In this document: in pieces, positions 15,001 to 30,000 of the stretch | Layout of the letters: every line of letters begins with the position of its first letter | Position numbering within the stretch: position 1 is the first letter of the stretch | Program-made: the position numbers and the translations under genes | Assembly (NCBI RefSeq): GCF_002443255.2 | Contig: NW_019211454.1 | Coordinates: 6,221,440-6,285,439, forward strand | Length of the DNA stretch: 64,000 nucleotides | Direction: 5' to 3' | Source of the DNA: Varroa destructor | Taxonomy: Eukaryota; Arthropoda; Arachnida; Mesostigmata; Varroidae | Notes under the pieces: generated by a model | What the model was told of the DNA's origin: nothing | Database searches by the model: none | The model's input: the letters and a program-made list of their open reading frames with translations, nothing else

Positions 15001-18000
15001 AAAGGCAAATTTGCAATTGATAAGAAGACATATTGCTCTATATAAAAGTAAGAGATACCTGAGTTCTGGTGGTGCATTGTGTGATCACGTTAGGTTTATC
15101 GGGTGAGGTCAATGGCTCAAAGCGCGTATTATATACTTTAAAGGTTGTGTAACGATCTGGAAACCCACCTTCGCCCTCGGTTTGAAAGGGCACCTTGACG
15201 CTAGGCAGTGATTCCCCAACACCATTTTCAGCAATTATGACCAATTCGTACGATGACGACGGGCGCAAGTTCTTGATAGGAGATTGAGTCTCAGTTGATG
15301 TAACGGTCATGTTATGAGGCGACGTTAAATGCACACCAGATGATCCTAAATTAGTTTGAGAAATAAAAACGTCGTCGTGAATAGCAACCCTCATAGTAAG
15401 ATATAGAAACAAAGATTGCTGTTAGAAAACTGAAAACGGCCCTCGTGTCTGTTCTAACAGAGAATATTTCATACGAGTTAACTGTCTGACGAGTACAATC
15501 AGGTCACGACGTTTATCTTGAATCGCGTGATAAAATCCCATGCTCATAACACGCACCGAAATCGATAACAACAGGTAATAATATACCCACGTGTCGTCTC
15601 CATTATTTGAATGCGGTACTGATTGATGAGGCTGTTTCCACTGAAAGGCGGGTCCCACTGAACTCGAGCGCGTCTTGAGCTAGACTCAATAATCCGCACG
15701 CTACGCGGAGGGTCAGGCGGTTCTGCAAAAGTGTTAGAGGAATATAAACATTTAGAAAAAAAAAAAGTTTCTCCACAACGCCTAATTTTAACAGGCTGAT
15801 ATATTGATATGTGGATGTACTGTTCAACGTTCGAATGGCGCCTAACAAAGCGGTTCGTTTAAGAATCCAAAATATTGTAGTCTTATTGAAGAATTCGCTT
15901 TTACGTGCTCATCTCTTGATTTGTACATTGACCAAATTTAGAACCAGCTAAACCTATAGAAAAAAAAATCAGTACAAGCAACAAATGTTGCTACACTGTA
16001 GAATAGAACTACTACATTTGATGCAAACGGTAGTCCCCCAGAAACTGTGGCAGCTGGGCTACAGACCAGTCTCATTTGTCCCCATAACTATTAACAGAAA
16101 GAGGCGGTAGAAAAATCCTCCCGTTATAGTTTACTTGGCCTTTGTCTAGAGTGGAACCAAACGAGCGTCGTTAGGCGTTGCTTACCCTGCACAACGAGCT
16201 GAATGTTCGTATCGTCTGTGCCATATTTATTAGTAGCTACACAGGAATACAGTGCTGAATCTTTGCGTCCGACACGGCTTAACGTCAGCTCAGACTTTGT
16301 TCCATCGGTGATAGGCACATCCCGGACTTTGGCCACTGCCAGACCTGCATTTTCAGTAGAGGCAAGACCTAACAGGGGTAGCTTGTCTTTATGCCATTGG
16401 ATTTGAATCGGCTGGTCGCCCTTTACTTCGCAGGTTAGTTTCACGTCTTCATCTTTACGGACCATTTTTGTATGGAATTTGGTTTTGAATTCCGGTGCAA
16501 CTGTTGAGAAACGGACAACGTCGATGTAATAACGAATCAATTATAATTATAATTATTATTATTATTTATGCCTCGATTGTTTTACGTAATGTACTATTTC
16601 ATGTTATCACATCTAAAAAGTTACCAAAGTTACTCACTGACCGATCGAACGGTTAGCATAGGTCGTCAGTGCTGACCAGCAAAACTTAAACGAAAAACTT
16701 CTATCTAGCAGTCGGCTCTGTGTGATCGCTATTCTCTACATCTTTAAAACAAAGTAAATTGAACTTACTGTGAACGTTAAGCGAGATCACAGAGCTAAGC
16801 CCTGGACCGACATCGTTAGTCGCCTGGCAAAGATAAAACCCTGCGTCGTTCTTCGTTACATCCTGTATCGTCAACGATCCATTCTCATAGATTTGATAAT
16901 GGTAACTTGTTGTAACGGGCTCATAATTACCTTGCCCTGTAATTTTCCATAGGCGCATGTATGCGACGAACACACATATGATCGAGACACGTATTACGCA
17001 TGAGCGACTCATCATAAGTTACATAGTGCTATTCCTATCGATTTCTAATAGTACATGACTATTTTGTACAATGTTGTTGTCGTTGACATTAGCATTTGTA
17101 GTAGATAGCCGCGCGTCACACGCACTGGCTTTATAAACTTGTTCCATGACCATTACTATGCAATAAGTTCTACCCCTTGAAAGTCATATCCTGTCACTGT
17201 AGGCACATTTAGCCCTTCATAGTTACACCCTGTATGTAACGCTGCTCGACTAACGTCTACAGCTGAATTAGACTGTCATTTGTATAAGGGCAATAATCAA
17301 AAGGGAATGATATTAGTCTGCGGTTAAATCAAGCACGCCCATATCGGCAAGCCTTATTTTGCTGGATCCTTTCAAACGGAAACCTCTGTTCGTATACAGT
17401 GGCCTGAATCCAGATGTCAGAAGACTGCACGTAAGCTGATTGTTGTCCGACTGCTATAAACTATCCTTTCGCCTAGACTTTGCTTGACCCACACACAGCC
17501 TAGTTGGTCTGTTAGCATACCGCCGTTGTAGGTGACCAGGAGTTGAAAGCTGTTCCGGCAGAGGCTTCGACGTTCACCGATGTTAGCATTTTCGCATTGT
17601 GCTAACCGAGGGGATGAGGAAAAAGTGGACGAAATTGAAGAAAATTGGACTAAAAGAGGGCGAACCGTCACTGTCCAAAAGGGATCACGGCAGTGAGCAT
17701 TAAATTTACGCATCGTATAGACCCGGGTAGAATAGGGTCAGCTCGATAAGCATAATGTGCTTGGCACGAAATACGAAGAAGAGGCCTGTGGGTGCGGATG
17801 GCCCTCGGAGAAACCCGCATTTTCAATATCAATACGAGAGGTCCGTTTTAATAGGGGAAAGCTGACAGCTTCAGCGATCTAAAGGCCTTGTGGTGAAGTC
17901 CATGCTGGAGCAGGCTGTACACCGTAGGCTGCTGCTAAATGTAGGCATGGGTATTCACTCAAATCGCACGTATAAATGTAAGGTGAAGTGCGATCGAACC

Positions 18001-21000
18001 ACTTCTACTTTTCATGCTTTTAAGAATGATGGGTTGGTTACCTTCCCCGCTGGCTTTGCTAAGTTTTGTGTAGGAAAGCCAGCTGGATGCGATGCCGGAT
18101 CCGTGGCTGCTGGCATAGACAGCAGTAGTTCGCTGCTTGCTTGATGGAAAAAGAAAGGCGCGGGCACAGCTTACATGCTGAGCCAAAAGAGGTTGAATCT
18201 CTTCTCTTGCAAGGTTCCTGTAGGATTCCGCAGGCAGCGCAATTGAGGAGCTGGCGACGCCGACTACCGGCGATGCCAAATCTAGCTAGTAGTGCCTAGG
18301 GCGCTGCTGCCGCTAGAAAGCGCCTTTAGGTGCTCGCGAGCGCGTCGGAGCGTAAAAGCTGACACCGCAGATTCCTGAAGGGACCCCAATCCGACTACAT
18401 CGAGGACTGGCTCTCCTTCTCCGTCGGGAGACGCTGCGTTGGAAAAGCGCAGCAGACGGCGGTTGTACGCTCCGTGAGCTGCGGGCCGCGCTTCAAACCG
18501 CTCAATCTAGAAGCAATAGTCGCAAAGACGGAGGAAAACAGTGTAACGCCTCACGTACTATGTTACTGGCCGTAATAAGCTAGTACACGACATCGGCATT
18601 AAATCTAATACTCGACTCGTATAAGAGTGTCAATTCTTGTGGCCGGTCATAGCGACATTGGAAGCATGTTGACTAGGTTGTTATTGTCAAAGTGACAGTA
18701 GTGAATTATAGACAGGCGGGGGTGGACAATTCACTTTCTATATAATAGAACTTGCATTCAGTATGAACTGGAAGTATTGAGTAAAATGGAAAACTACTTA
18801 CTTCCGTCCTAGCTGAGCAAATGCGGACTATTCAAAAGATACATTTGGTCGCGTGGTAAGTGGTCAGTTCTATTAGTTATCTAATCATTTCATAAGCTAG
18901 TCTATATAGTAGTTCCTATTTGCTCGGCCGCCATTACAATGGAAGCCCTGTATGACTTCTTTTGGGCTCAGTCGAAATTTAGTCTACAGATACTGTTATT
19001 GTTACACGACCTCGTCAAGGGTGGCGTCAATCTCGTGCTGGATTTACACTTCGGTTTCAGTTACAGATGCGTGCATTGCTCGTGTAGCCAATGATACATA
19101 GTTTGTGATGATGGATCTGCGGTAATAGTAATAATAGTAACGATAAGAGTCTCTATCGATGCGATGCTTAATATGTACGAATATCAACTACGCAGCTTAC
19201 CGGCTATTATACTATTTCCCTATCCAAAAAAGCGCTTCATCCATGCATAATTTTGGTAATAAGGATTCTCTATCTATTTCTCAAATCCTTGTCCTCTGCT
19301 CTGCTATCAGTCTACTACGGAGCCGGCCAAAAGTGAACTGAGCGCCGCACAAAGGAGCCCCTGAAATCAATTGTGTTACGGGATTGACTATTGTTGCTTT
19401 ATAGGAAACCATCCGAATGCTGCCGCCGGGAAAAGGAGGTACGCCGAGCGAACCGTGACAACTGGACAAGTCCATTTGGCCAAATAGACCTCGTTCGGCT
19501 TTAGGTCGGATTTAGGTAATGCGCCTCTTTTATTTTATTCTCCGGACCCCAACTCACGCCGGTATTGGTCATCACAATTACTTTATATGTATAGCCTCCA
19601 ACTATGCTAAGCAGTACTTATTAAGACGAAAGAAGAAACAGCGAAGTAATAAAATGTCAGTACTCTTGACGGTGAGTTTTACCCGTTCCTTTCTCCCAAC
19701 GCAGCTGCGGATGTGGGTAGCCTTCAGCCTGGCAGTCGAGAGTCGCTGACCGACTCACAACAACGTCTGTGTCCTTAGGCTCAATTGACCATCGAGGAGG
19801 CACTGAAATATCATAGATTTTATGTATGAGCTATAATGATATTGGCATTTAGTTATTCGTGAATTTACGGGAGTTGTTTATACAGCTTTAGGTTTTTTAC
19901 TGTATTGGCGTATGGCAGGGTCACGTGAAACACCTCTAGGCATTCAAGGCATGCTTCAGGTTCGATGATTTTCATACATATGGCTATGAAAATGGTGATG
20001 GAATAAATATCGTCCAGAGCTAGCTCACTGAGTAAAATCATTTTAAACGCTTATGCTATAGTCTTCAAGAACAACAGTAAGATCGGCTGTTTGATTGGGT
20101 TCTTCACAGGACGCTTTTCGAATCAAGTAGTGATGGAACAATTACATGGCCTCTCGATAACAAAAAAAAGGCTACAAATGCAATTACAGTGGCATGTTTT
20201 TTTGCGCTGAAACAAAAATAGCTTCAAGTAAAAGGTAAATTTTTGATTTTGTTCTGCTTGAACACGTCGTGTCTAAAGTATGGAAGAAACACGGAAAAAT
20301 AACACACTGACTGTGCATCTAGATGTTGTCAAGCATGTTCTATATGGCACTAGAAACACTTACTAGCGGGATAGTTCGCTTTTCCCAAAAAAAAAAACGT
20401 AGGTCACAGAATTAAGTCTTGAAGTGTTCTTTCACGGGCTAAACGTGTTTTGAGTTATTTATTAAACCTAGTCACCACAATATAAGGCTTCGCGTCCAAA
20501 AATGGCCATATTTCAAAAACAGATGTGCGTGCGTGATGTTAGAAGATATACTGCAGTATACCTCGCCTTCAAAGCGTGCGTATTAGTGTAGAGTCTACCG
20601 CTCACCATGAACTGTTAACGTCGACGTGTAATTAACCTGCGCAAAAGCGTTTCTAGCAATACAAGTATAGTCTCCATTGTGCCTGGGCTGAGCCTTCTCG
20701 ATTGTAAGGGTGGCAAAATCATCTGAGTACTTTTGGACCCGCACCGAGTCCTCGGGCAGAGGACTTCCATTACGCAGCCATGTTACTTCAAAAGGCGCAT
20801 CGCCATCGGCCACTGAGCAAGTTACGACAACCTTCATCCCTTCCTGAATTACTCGCGGGAAGGCGAAGGGCTGAAGAACGGGTTTCACTGTTTCAACAAA
20901 CACAGACAAACGTGACCCTTAACAACTTTGGTCGAAACCTAGTCTAAACCTGTGAAAACAACGGTATTAACAAAAAAACGCAAAAACATTCTACCAGACA

Positions 21001-24000
21001 TTTTAAATATGAATATAGCTAAGAGCCATTTAAGCAGGGGCCCTTTATGATCAATATGAAAAGCAATTCCTAAGGTTTAATCACAGTCGATTTTGTCACG
21101 AAATCTAATTATTTCAAAATCAATAAGCCTAAGCCAGATGTAGCAACTTCCGTTATCAAGTCACGGTTGCCACACAGATACTATCTTTTTTCAGTTTAAG
21201 TTATCATTCTTGCATCATAAGTCGCTGTAAAGCTGAATATATATATGGCATTATATTAGTTGTAACAAACATGCAAATTCTTTGGTCTAACCCATACTAA
21301 CTATGCATTGTTTTTTTTTTACAATTTTTAGAATTTCATTGTCAATAAGTCCTTGGAATTAGGCCCTTTTTGGGTATAGCATCAAAAACTTGTTTCCATT
21401 TGTAGTACAACCGAAATAGATCGTGCTGTACTTATCTGGAATTTCTCTAGCAGAATTATAAAATGGCATGGCAACTATAATATAATGATAATGTCTTCTT
21501 TTTCGTAGTTCTTTGATTTTCCCGGTTATTAATGTCTGCTCTGCATTCCTAGTTACTAAAGCTTAACTTTCCAATACCAATTTGACTTTTTAGTTATCGT
21601 ACTAATTTAAGCAAGGGCTTTAGCAATCATCTTAAGCGGTCTCTCTTTGCCGGCATCAGACACGCTTTCCAATTCCATGAACATCGCCATACAATCAGCT
21701 TACAGTAAGGTAGGCTGAGGTTCTGAATAGGAATTTTCACATTTTAGGCAACCCGTTCGAAATTTGACCTAGGCCAAAAGGGAGTATCACCTTCGACGTC
21801 GCTCTCTGACGAAAGTGAAGCGGCTGTAGCTTCCATTTGAGGGCGTCGGTAACAGTTAATATTCACTGTCAAATATAGTTGATTTAAAGAAACTTTTATT
21901 AAACTCAAAAAGCATTTATTTAAGATATCGATTGAGCCAAGCATTTCCTTGTAGTCATCCCGCCCCCCCGGGCCCTTTGCGCGATTAGCCGATACTAGTC
22001 GATGTATGTAGTGTAGTATGTGTTATAAACAAAAAAAAAAAAAACAAAGAGCCGGCCATCACGTTTCTATGCTAGTGTTGGCTAAACATTTCACACACGA
22101 ATTGAAGTTCATTGAAGCAGGAGGAGTATAAAGGTGGGTAGCAATTTTCTGTCGGACTAGAAGAACAGCTTTTTCATTGTGGCATACAGCACAGGGTGAC
22201 ACACGGTCAGAGCTGACCTGTTTTGCTGGCCTGGAGACGCGCTCGAACAAAGGAGCCCTTGATATCCAGCGCCGTGTTCTGCGTGGCAAAACGTCCACGG
22301 AGGAATCATCCGCGCGCGTTTCTTAGAACTACTGATCGGAAAGCTTGATTTCAGAGTAGCGACTCTCCCAACCCGCTCCCTTTATTGCCCCGCTGTGTTG
22401 TCTGTACGGTGGCCCTGGGCGGCACAGTTCGACGGATGCAACAGCCAGCTCGTTACACACCGCCTGAGGCCACCAATGTTGTTGGTGAAGCAGGTAAAAC
22501 CGCTGCAATGTAACGTTTCCGTTCGTATTGAAGGCAGACGAATCCAATAGTTGTAAATAAACATGTTCAACTTTATCATTACTTGCTTTATTATTCTCGA
22601 TAGCGGGGCTCGAAACCTTAGATATCTTTAACATTAGTTGAAGTCTAGAATGTGACAACAGTTTTGAATTAGTCGAAGTGCAAACCGAACAACAGACATT
22701 AAACTGGGAATCCTGTGTTATTTCATGGTTTAGCTGTGTGAGGAACATCTGCTAAGGGGATTCTCCCTAATCAGAGCGTAGTGGGTATCCGCCGACAAAT
22801 GGAAAATGAATCGCAGATTTATCATGTGATATTAGTCATGTAATAGCGTTAGGGATTACCGCTGAAGTAGGGCTATTTTCTGCGATTTTTTTTTATCCTT
22901 TGTGATCGTAGAATCGACTTTATCTGCTTAGACCTACCCTGAACTTTGACTCGCAATGTGCCGGAATCGGCGGTTCCATCCTTATTTCTTGCTGTGCAGC
23001 GATATAATCCTTCATCGCCGTTCTTCACCGCCGTAGCAAGTACCAGGGTCCCGTTAGCAAAAACTTGTTGGCGCCGATTTGTTGGGAGTCGTCGACCATC
23101 TAATGTTGTCAAAAAGATGACCAAATTGTGTACAGATAATTACAACTTTCCAACACTGTTTGCAACATGCTTTGCAATCTTTCTGCAGTTTGTAAAATTA
23201 GATCGAATGTTTTGTCTTTGTACCATTATTAAAATAAGCATAAGCCGGGCAAGCATGCTAAAGGCTTTTGGCTGACTAACCTTTCTCCCAGAAGATCTCC
23301 GAGATCGGATGGCCTGAATACGGACATTGTATTCGGACAGTCTCTCCGGCGACTATGTAGCGATCTTCCATACGACGTACGGTTGGAGGGCCACGAATAT
23401 TGATCCGAGCTTCGTGCACCTTCTCGCCGACGTCACTTCGCGCAATGCACGCATAGAAGCCGCCGTCTGATACGCGTATGTCGGAAATATTAACATGCGA
23501 CACAACGTCACCTCCTCTTCGAACGTAATCCCCTGCGCGAACGCGCTCATTATCCTGTACGGGTAGACCGTCGAGGGTCCAGGTAACCTGGGGCAGAGGC
23601 GTTCCCAAAGCGATACAGTGCAGACTCAAGCTACCCGAGCCAGGCTCGATTGTACGCTCCTTGAACGCGTCGGTAATCATTGGTGGAATTTCTGAGAGTT
23701 TTAAGTAGAGTCGAGCGTGGTGTCAGAGAATAGAACGCGTAAAAGAGTGTGTATATATTTGTTAATTTTGATTACCTCATAACTTTATCAAATTAAAATG
23801 ATGTAGCTGCGGCACCGTAGTAGCAGAGTGCGCCAGGCGATCAAGCAACATTCAGGCCACTCTGTGATATTTGCTCGTCTTATTTCCAAACAAAATATCT
23901 ATTTTTCTAATGAAGTGCAGTCTCCTAACTTTCTCACACCACGTTAACAATATCAACAACGCGTACCTCCTAGGACAATTTCGCTAGTGGCCTGCGCTGA

Positions 24001-27000
24001 GTCCTGCTGGTTTCTAGCGTAGCACTGGTAAACGCCACGTTCATTTCGAGTCAGCGATGGAATATGTAGTACGTGCGGTGAGATCAGCTGATACTTAGAG
24101 GACGAACTTGAGGTCTCCAGTCCCTGGAGCGGATGCAGGGGCCGCTGATCCCTCAACCACGTGATCGAATCCACTGGCCACCCAGAAACGTTACACGTTA
24201 GCGTAGCAGTTCGACCGGTCTCTACCTGGACTCGTTCTGGAGTTATGTGTACTGATAGTGGGGCTGAATCAATAATCAGACAGACACAAAGCGAATTTTA
24301 AATAGATACTTTTTGCCATATAAGAGACGACAATTAAACAATGTTAAACTCGATTGATTTCGTATTGTTACTTAGAACTGTTGGGCTCATGGGACATTTG
24401 TTCGGAAAATTTCTGTGAAAAGAAAGCTCTTCCAATGGAGAACAATCATGAAGCCTACTGAAATCGGACCGATTGTCACAGAAACGGTTCATTAGAAAAC
24501 ACAAGCGTAGGGTAAGTAAAAATATACTTCAGGCTGCGTTTACCGGGTGGCGTAGATGTTCGAACAGTTTGCTTTGAATCAAAAAATTAAGCAGTGTTTT
24601 TAAGCAAGATAGTTTGCGGAAGTAGATCTCATTCAAAATACACAATCGTATATGAAGTTAGTGTGAACTGCAATTCTTAGAAGAGGAACCCACTCTGGTG
24701 AAGGATGCGCCTGCCGACTAGCCAGTCTATGAGGTTAAGGTCAGACAAATGTAGGCATCGTGAGCCACTCTGCCAAGGTGATAAGGTCAGCACCATTACG
24801 AAAAAGACAATTTTGGATTTCTAGTGTCTTACATGGACACCCTGAACCTCGTTAGAATGTCAAGACTAATATTTGTCAAGCACGGTATCATCGGCAATTT
24901 CCGACCGCTTTTATTAAGATACACCAATATTTCCAGCAAACGACATTTATTACGTCGGCGCAACCAAAAAAACAACTGGGATTTAACATTAAAGTATTAC
25001 TATTACCATATACAATATAGAACCGAGAAAAGGCTTTAGAAAATGCTACATTTCAACGACGGCAACTTTTTTCCTTTTGTCTTCAATGTAAATAGATCGG
25101 TCTTGACCTTAAGTTTTGGTAAGGTCATACTTAAAAAATGTAGCATAATATTTAATATTTGTGTGCCTTATACTTCTTGTTCGTTTTGTTATTTATTATT
25201 ATCTATTATTATAGTTTTATAGCAGTTTTTGCGACTGCGAACGCCCTTTGTGGCCTTGATAAATAATTTCATCCCCAATTTACCTGTAACGGTGAGAGTG
25301 CTCTCGAGAATTTGTTCTCCGGCCGAATTGTTCACGACACAAACGTACATTCCACTATCTTGGATTTTCGTCTTAACAAAGTAAAGCGATCCGTCCGCCT
25401 GTATAACGCCCCTAGCCTCTGTGGCTGGCCGGAAGTTATCTTTGCGAAACCATCTGAAAGTAACGTAACAGGGAAGACCCACTTACTCAAAAAATGAAAT
25501 ATGTTTCTAAAGCGTATCTTTCTCACAGGATGTTGACCCAATGTAGGTAAGTTGATTATTTAGTTATCACCTGAAAAGTAAAATATGTGGTTTTCTTATC
25601 GCCATTACTTCACGAACTTCAGAGTGGCCTGGCTTTGACCTCAACAGAAGTATCGGGGTCAACTATATCCAATTGAAATCGGGAATCTGTATCTTTAAAG
25701 TTGGCTGGACGTACATGCGCACGTCATGGATATAATTACTGTATGTTGTTGTGATCCCGTTCTCTGTTTTTTATACTTTTTGAGATAATATATAATCTAT
25801 AATATATAATAATGGTACAATAATAAAAATAAGTTTGTTATCTTTGAATCCTCCCTTTGCATCCTTGATTGTGAATGCATAGATATTCATCTGTGGTTCT
25901 CAAAATGCCCAGCCGGCAAAAATAACTCTACCAAATAGTTGACTTTCGAATATAAGTATGTATCATAACATTGAAAGTACCTATTATCTTAATAATATTA
26001 TACTATTACACACAGGCTTTAAGCTGAAACAGCTTTTTTATTCATTGTCACTGTGTATGCAAAGTAAAGCTTAGCTGCAGTAAATAGCCTGCGGCAGCGA
26101 AAATATGCAGACGTTGGTGAGGGAGGGCCTGCCTAGCTCTCATAAGGCCAAATGAAATGAATATGGCACTGGTAAGCAGTTCACGGTGTATAAGCAACGC
26201 GGCCGCACCAGATTCATGGATGTCTGAGCGCGTGATTGAACGCTTATCTCGATGATACAAAAAAAGGGTAGGGCATTTTGACGTCCAGGCAGTGCTGGCG
26301 TAAAGGCTAATGGGTGACTAAATATGATAAGCTCCGTATTGGCTGTTAAGAGAAACGGACATGGGATAAAGGCTGCAAAGTTCAAAGCGTGCGTTCAGTA
26401 TTGACCGAAACGATACAAAAAGAGAGCAGATGATGCGTTCCCATGGCTTTTCTTTTTATTTGATTTAAAAACGGGTCTTGTTTGCCGTTGATGACACACC
26501 ATTTCTTTACATTGATTTGAGTCCTATGTCGCAGGCATGACATAGAAAGCTGAATGATATAAGGAACCTATTTTAACTAAACACAACATTGTTTCCTCGT
26601 CATAAATCAAGGTTTAATGAAACAATAAAATGAGTGCTCGAACCAAATGTAGAGACATATTTTTTCGAATAACCCCAATGCTCGTCTAGCGTCCATCATT
26701 GATTCATTCTGAGCGTTGTGTCTCCGATCTTACAGCAGAATCGATTAATCGTTTTTAGATGTCAGAACACGTCGTAGTTCCGTGCTTTTCCGTATGAAGT
26801 TGTCTTCATATTCTCTGTCACTTTTCTCGGGTGGATACGCGACCTACCTATATGTCGGTGTGGGGAACCCTTGTGCGACACAAGTTAGTTCCGCGGCAGA
26901 GCCCTCGTCTGTTCGTACTTGTGCCAATGTGTCCGACAGCCTCGGTGGATGCGCGCCCTGAGCGTCGGTGATGATCAGCCTGCCGGCTGTTGCACTTAAC

Positions 27001-30000
27001 TGGGTCTCGCCGCTGAGCGCATGGCGCGTCCTACAGCGATAGCTTTTGAAGCCGTCCGCTATTGTTGCCTGCCTGATGTGCAATTCGCCGTGGGCCAAAA
27101 CGCTATAGCGACCTCCTATAAAACATAGGCAAGACGGAGACAAGGATTAAACCAGAGCCTGAACACGGTCCAATGCATTGTGTAGTAAAGGACAAGATGT
27201 AACAATGATGTTTTGGCAGAAGCCGCATGTTCGGGCAGGGGCAGCGAAGGTGCTATTTTTTTTAAGGGAACGGTCTTGGTAAAACGCGCTATGGGATAAC
27301 CTTTGGGCCTATTAATTGCCTTGCCTTGTTGCGCGACAGTTATTTGTTGTGTTTTACGAAGTGAATCTTTACTTGATCAGAAACGACAACAACGGATAAA
27401 TTAGGATGTATGAAACATAATTATGCAAATGCTTTCATCGTAGGTATTGATTATCAGAGGATATGTATTTACTAATTACTCATATCTTTTTTTGGTGTAC
27501 AAGCCACAAAATTATTATATCTATCTCTCTTTGCATGAGGCCCGATCACTTTATGCTGAATAGGGCTCAGTATCCATTTATTGTACAGCGAGTCAAAGTC
27601 TGTATGTGTAGCTATGGTAGTCCAGATTGTCGAGACAGAAAAATACACGGTTTTTGTGATTTTTTGATTGGCTTGCCTTGAGGACAAAAATTTATGTTGA
27701 AAACATCATGTAACGTATACAGGATGAGTTGTAAGTTATACAATTTGTTTTTTCATAAAACTTGATATAAATTTCGGTAAACTGCCGAACACCAGTAAGA
27801 AATTTGTAAAATATCTTCATTTTCAAAACAATCTGATATAAAGTCTTGGTTGATGATTTCTGAAAGGTATCGTTGAGCTTACGTTAGTCGCTTGCTTTAA
27901 ACTTTGAGCGACGTCATACTCATATGGCACATTCAAAGCAACAATGGAATAGCCTCAATTAGGAGCTGGCTGTTTAATTGCACCGAACAATTGGCATAGG
28001 GTATCAAACATCTGGTAGAGGATTACATAGTAAGTAGATCGCAAAAGCGAAGTATTTGACTAGGTGAGTAAACATTTAATATAAAGTAATAAAGTTACTT
28101 AAGTAATACATTCGAACTGCGAACACTATATTACGCAGTAGAGGGACGAAAGGACTTGGGTAATTTTTTAAGAACTGGAATGGAACGATGGAAGTTGCGC
28201 AACAGAGGAGCTAGAACAGCTGCGATACTTGAAATTAGCTTAGGTTAAATTGGGAAAAAATTATATAGTAACGAACTGGTTGCATTCGCTATGTATCCGT
28301 AGCACGGATGACCCATATGGAATCTATGAATAAACAAACGAATTTCAAGTTAAAAATGACCGAATGTGGTACATATGTGGTACTGTTCGTCATCATACAG
28401 GTAGAGCGGCAACAGTAACGGATATTAGAAACCATAAATATGTTGTGAAAATATATATCCCTATATTATAAAACGATCATGCTTGAATACAGAAGGAGTA
28501 GTCTTGCTGCTCCTAGCATAGCATGGAATGATCAGACAAATATAACACTAGTGCGGGTCTCGGAACAGCGAACTTTTGGCAGTCTTCCCTGCTGTATCAA
28601 GGGGTTTCCTATTACACGCTCACTATTACGGCAAGAATCGATCAAGCATCGACCTCCTTTTGCTTTCCATTGTTATCGTTGACATAACAGTGTCGTACAT
28701 AGAACGTAACGAACGTGACCGGCTGAACTTTACTCTTTTCGTTAGGGTCTCGGTGTACCCCTCAAAGCAGGAACTAACCCCATCTATAGATAATGTTTGA
28801 TAGGACTCGCTGACTTAACGACCAGCAGAAGCCTGACGAGTGGGAGCCTAGCGAACAATCGCAATCCTTCAGAAAATTTCACCCTGCTGACCTTTTTTCC
28901 ATCAGATGGGAGGATGAAACGAGTCGAAAACAAGGGAAAAACCATAAAACAACAATAAGAAAGGGCGTCATCGCCGTCGTCGGCGCGTTCTGCACATTTG
29001 ATTAGAAATAAGAAGGTCCACGCGGAACATTGAAGGGGAAAGGTTTTCGGAGGCTGACAGCACAGTCCACTACGTCGAGTTGGCAGGACCCCCACTATTA
29101 AGCGACGGTTGTAGGTATAATGCGTGGATAGTACAAATGCTTATATAAGCATATATGGAGCTAGATATACGTTCCTATATGAATAAGAGCGCACGATGGT
29201 GGGAAGACATGTAAGCTACAAAAGACAGGATAATTATGTAGCTACTTCGATGGCCATCTGGCTGACCTTCTCTCGCCTGCAAGGTTTGGCAGCAATGCTA
29301 CGGTAGGTGTTATATGGTAAACTGTGAGTGTTAAAGTTTAGATGAGAGTCGACGACTGAACCTGAACAAGATTAATCACTTCCTGCACGATTGCACTGTT
29401 GGCAGAACAGCCGAGGAACTCGTTAGGCGAGCTGCGGATAGTGACGATGACGAGCCGGGAGTGATAGGGGAAGAAACAAATGCTTTCCTGTGTTCGCTGT
29501 GGCCGCATGAATTTGGGCTGAGGGCAATCCGACGTTGGAGGTATACCGAGTACCTATCGAGCCAACGCAGGCCTCGGTACACATCGGAAGTCGTGCTGGT
29601 GAAAACTGTAACCGACGGCAGCGATAACGGGTTAGCCGCAATAGGTGAGCTGGTACTTGGCCGATTTCTGAACATGAATGGAGGAGTCAGGTGGAACAGG
29701 CGTTATGGTATCACGGCGTGATGATGTTTGTTGAAGGTGGTTAAAGGTAAGTTGTTTACGAGATGTACTCATATAGATTATTTCTGGATTAGGCGACATT
29801 GCACCAAATAAAAATATGAAGATTTATGAACAGCAGATATTATTACGTTTAGGTTTGTAGCACTTTTGTATACAATGAAACGAAGCTAAGACTACTAGGT
29901 CATTGCGGGAATAGAAGTCTCATCAAAAAATCCAAGGGCTCGTTGTCAGATCAGCCTAGATGGATAGGTGGCTAAACAAGAGGTTTTTTTCTTGGCCTTT

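Noticed and set aside
28186..28206. GTTGCGCAAC resembles the VAQ start of the Ig2 exon.
   Set aside because: It is not preceded by an AG acceptor and the frame closes quickly.
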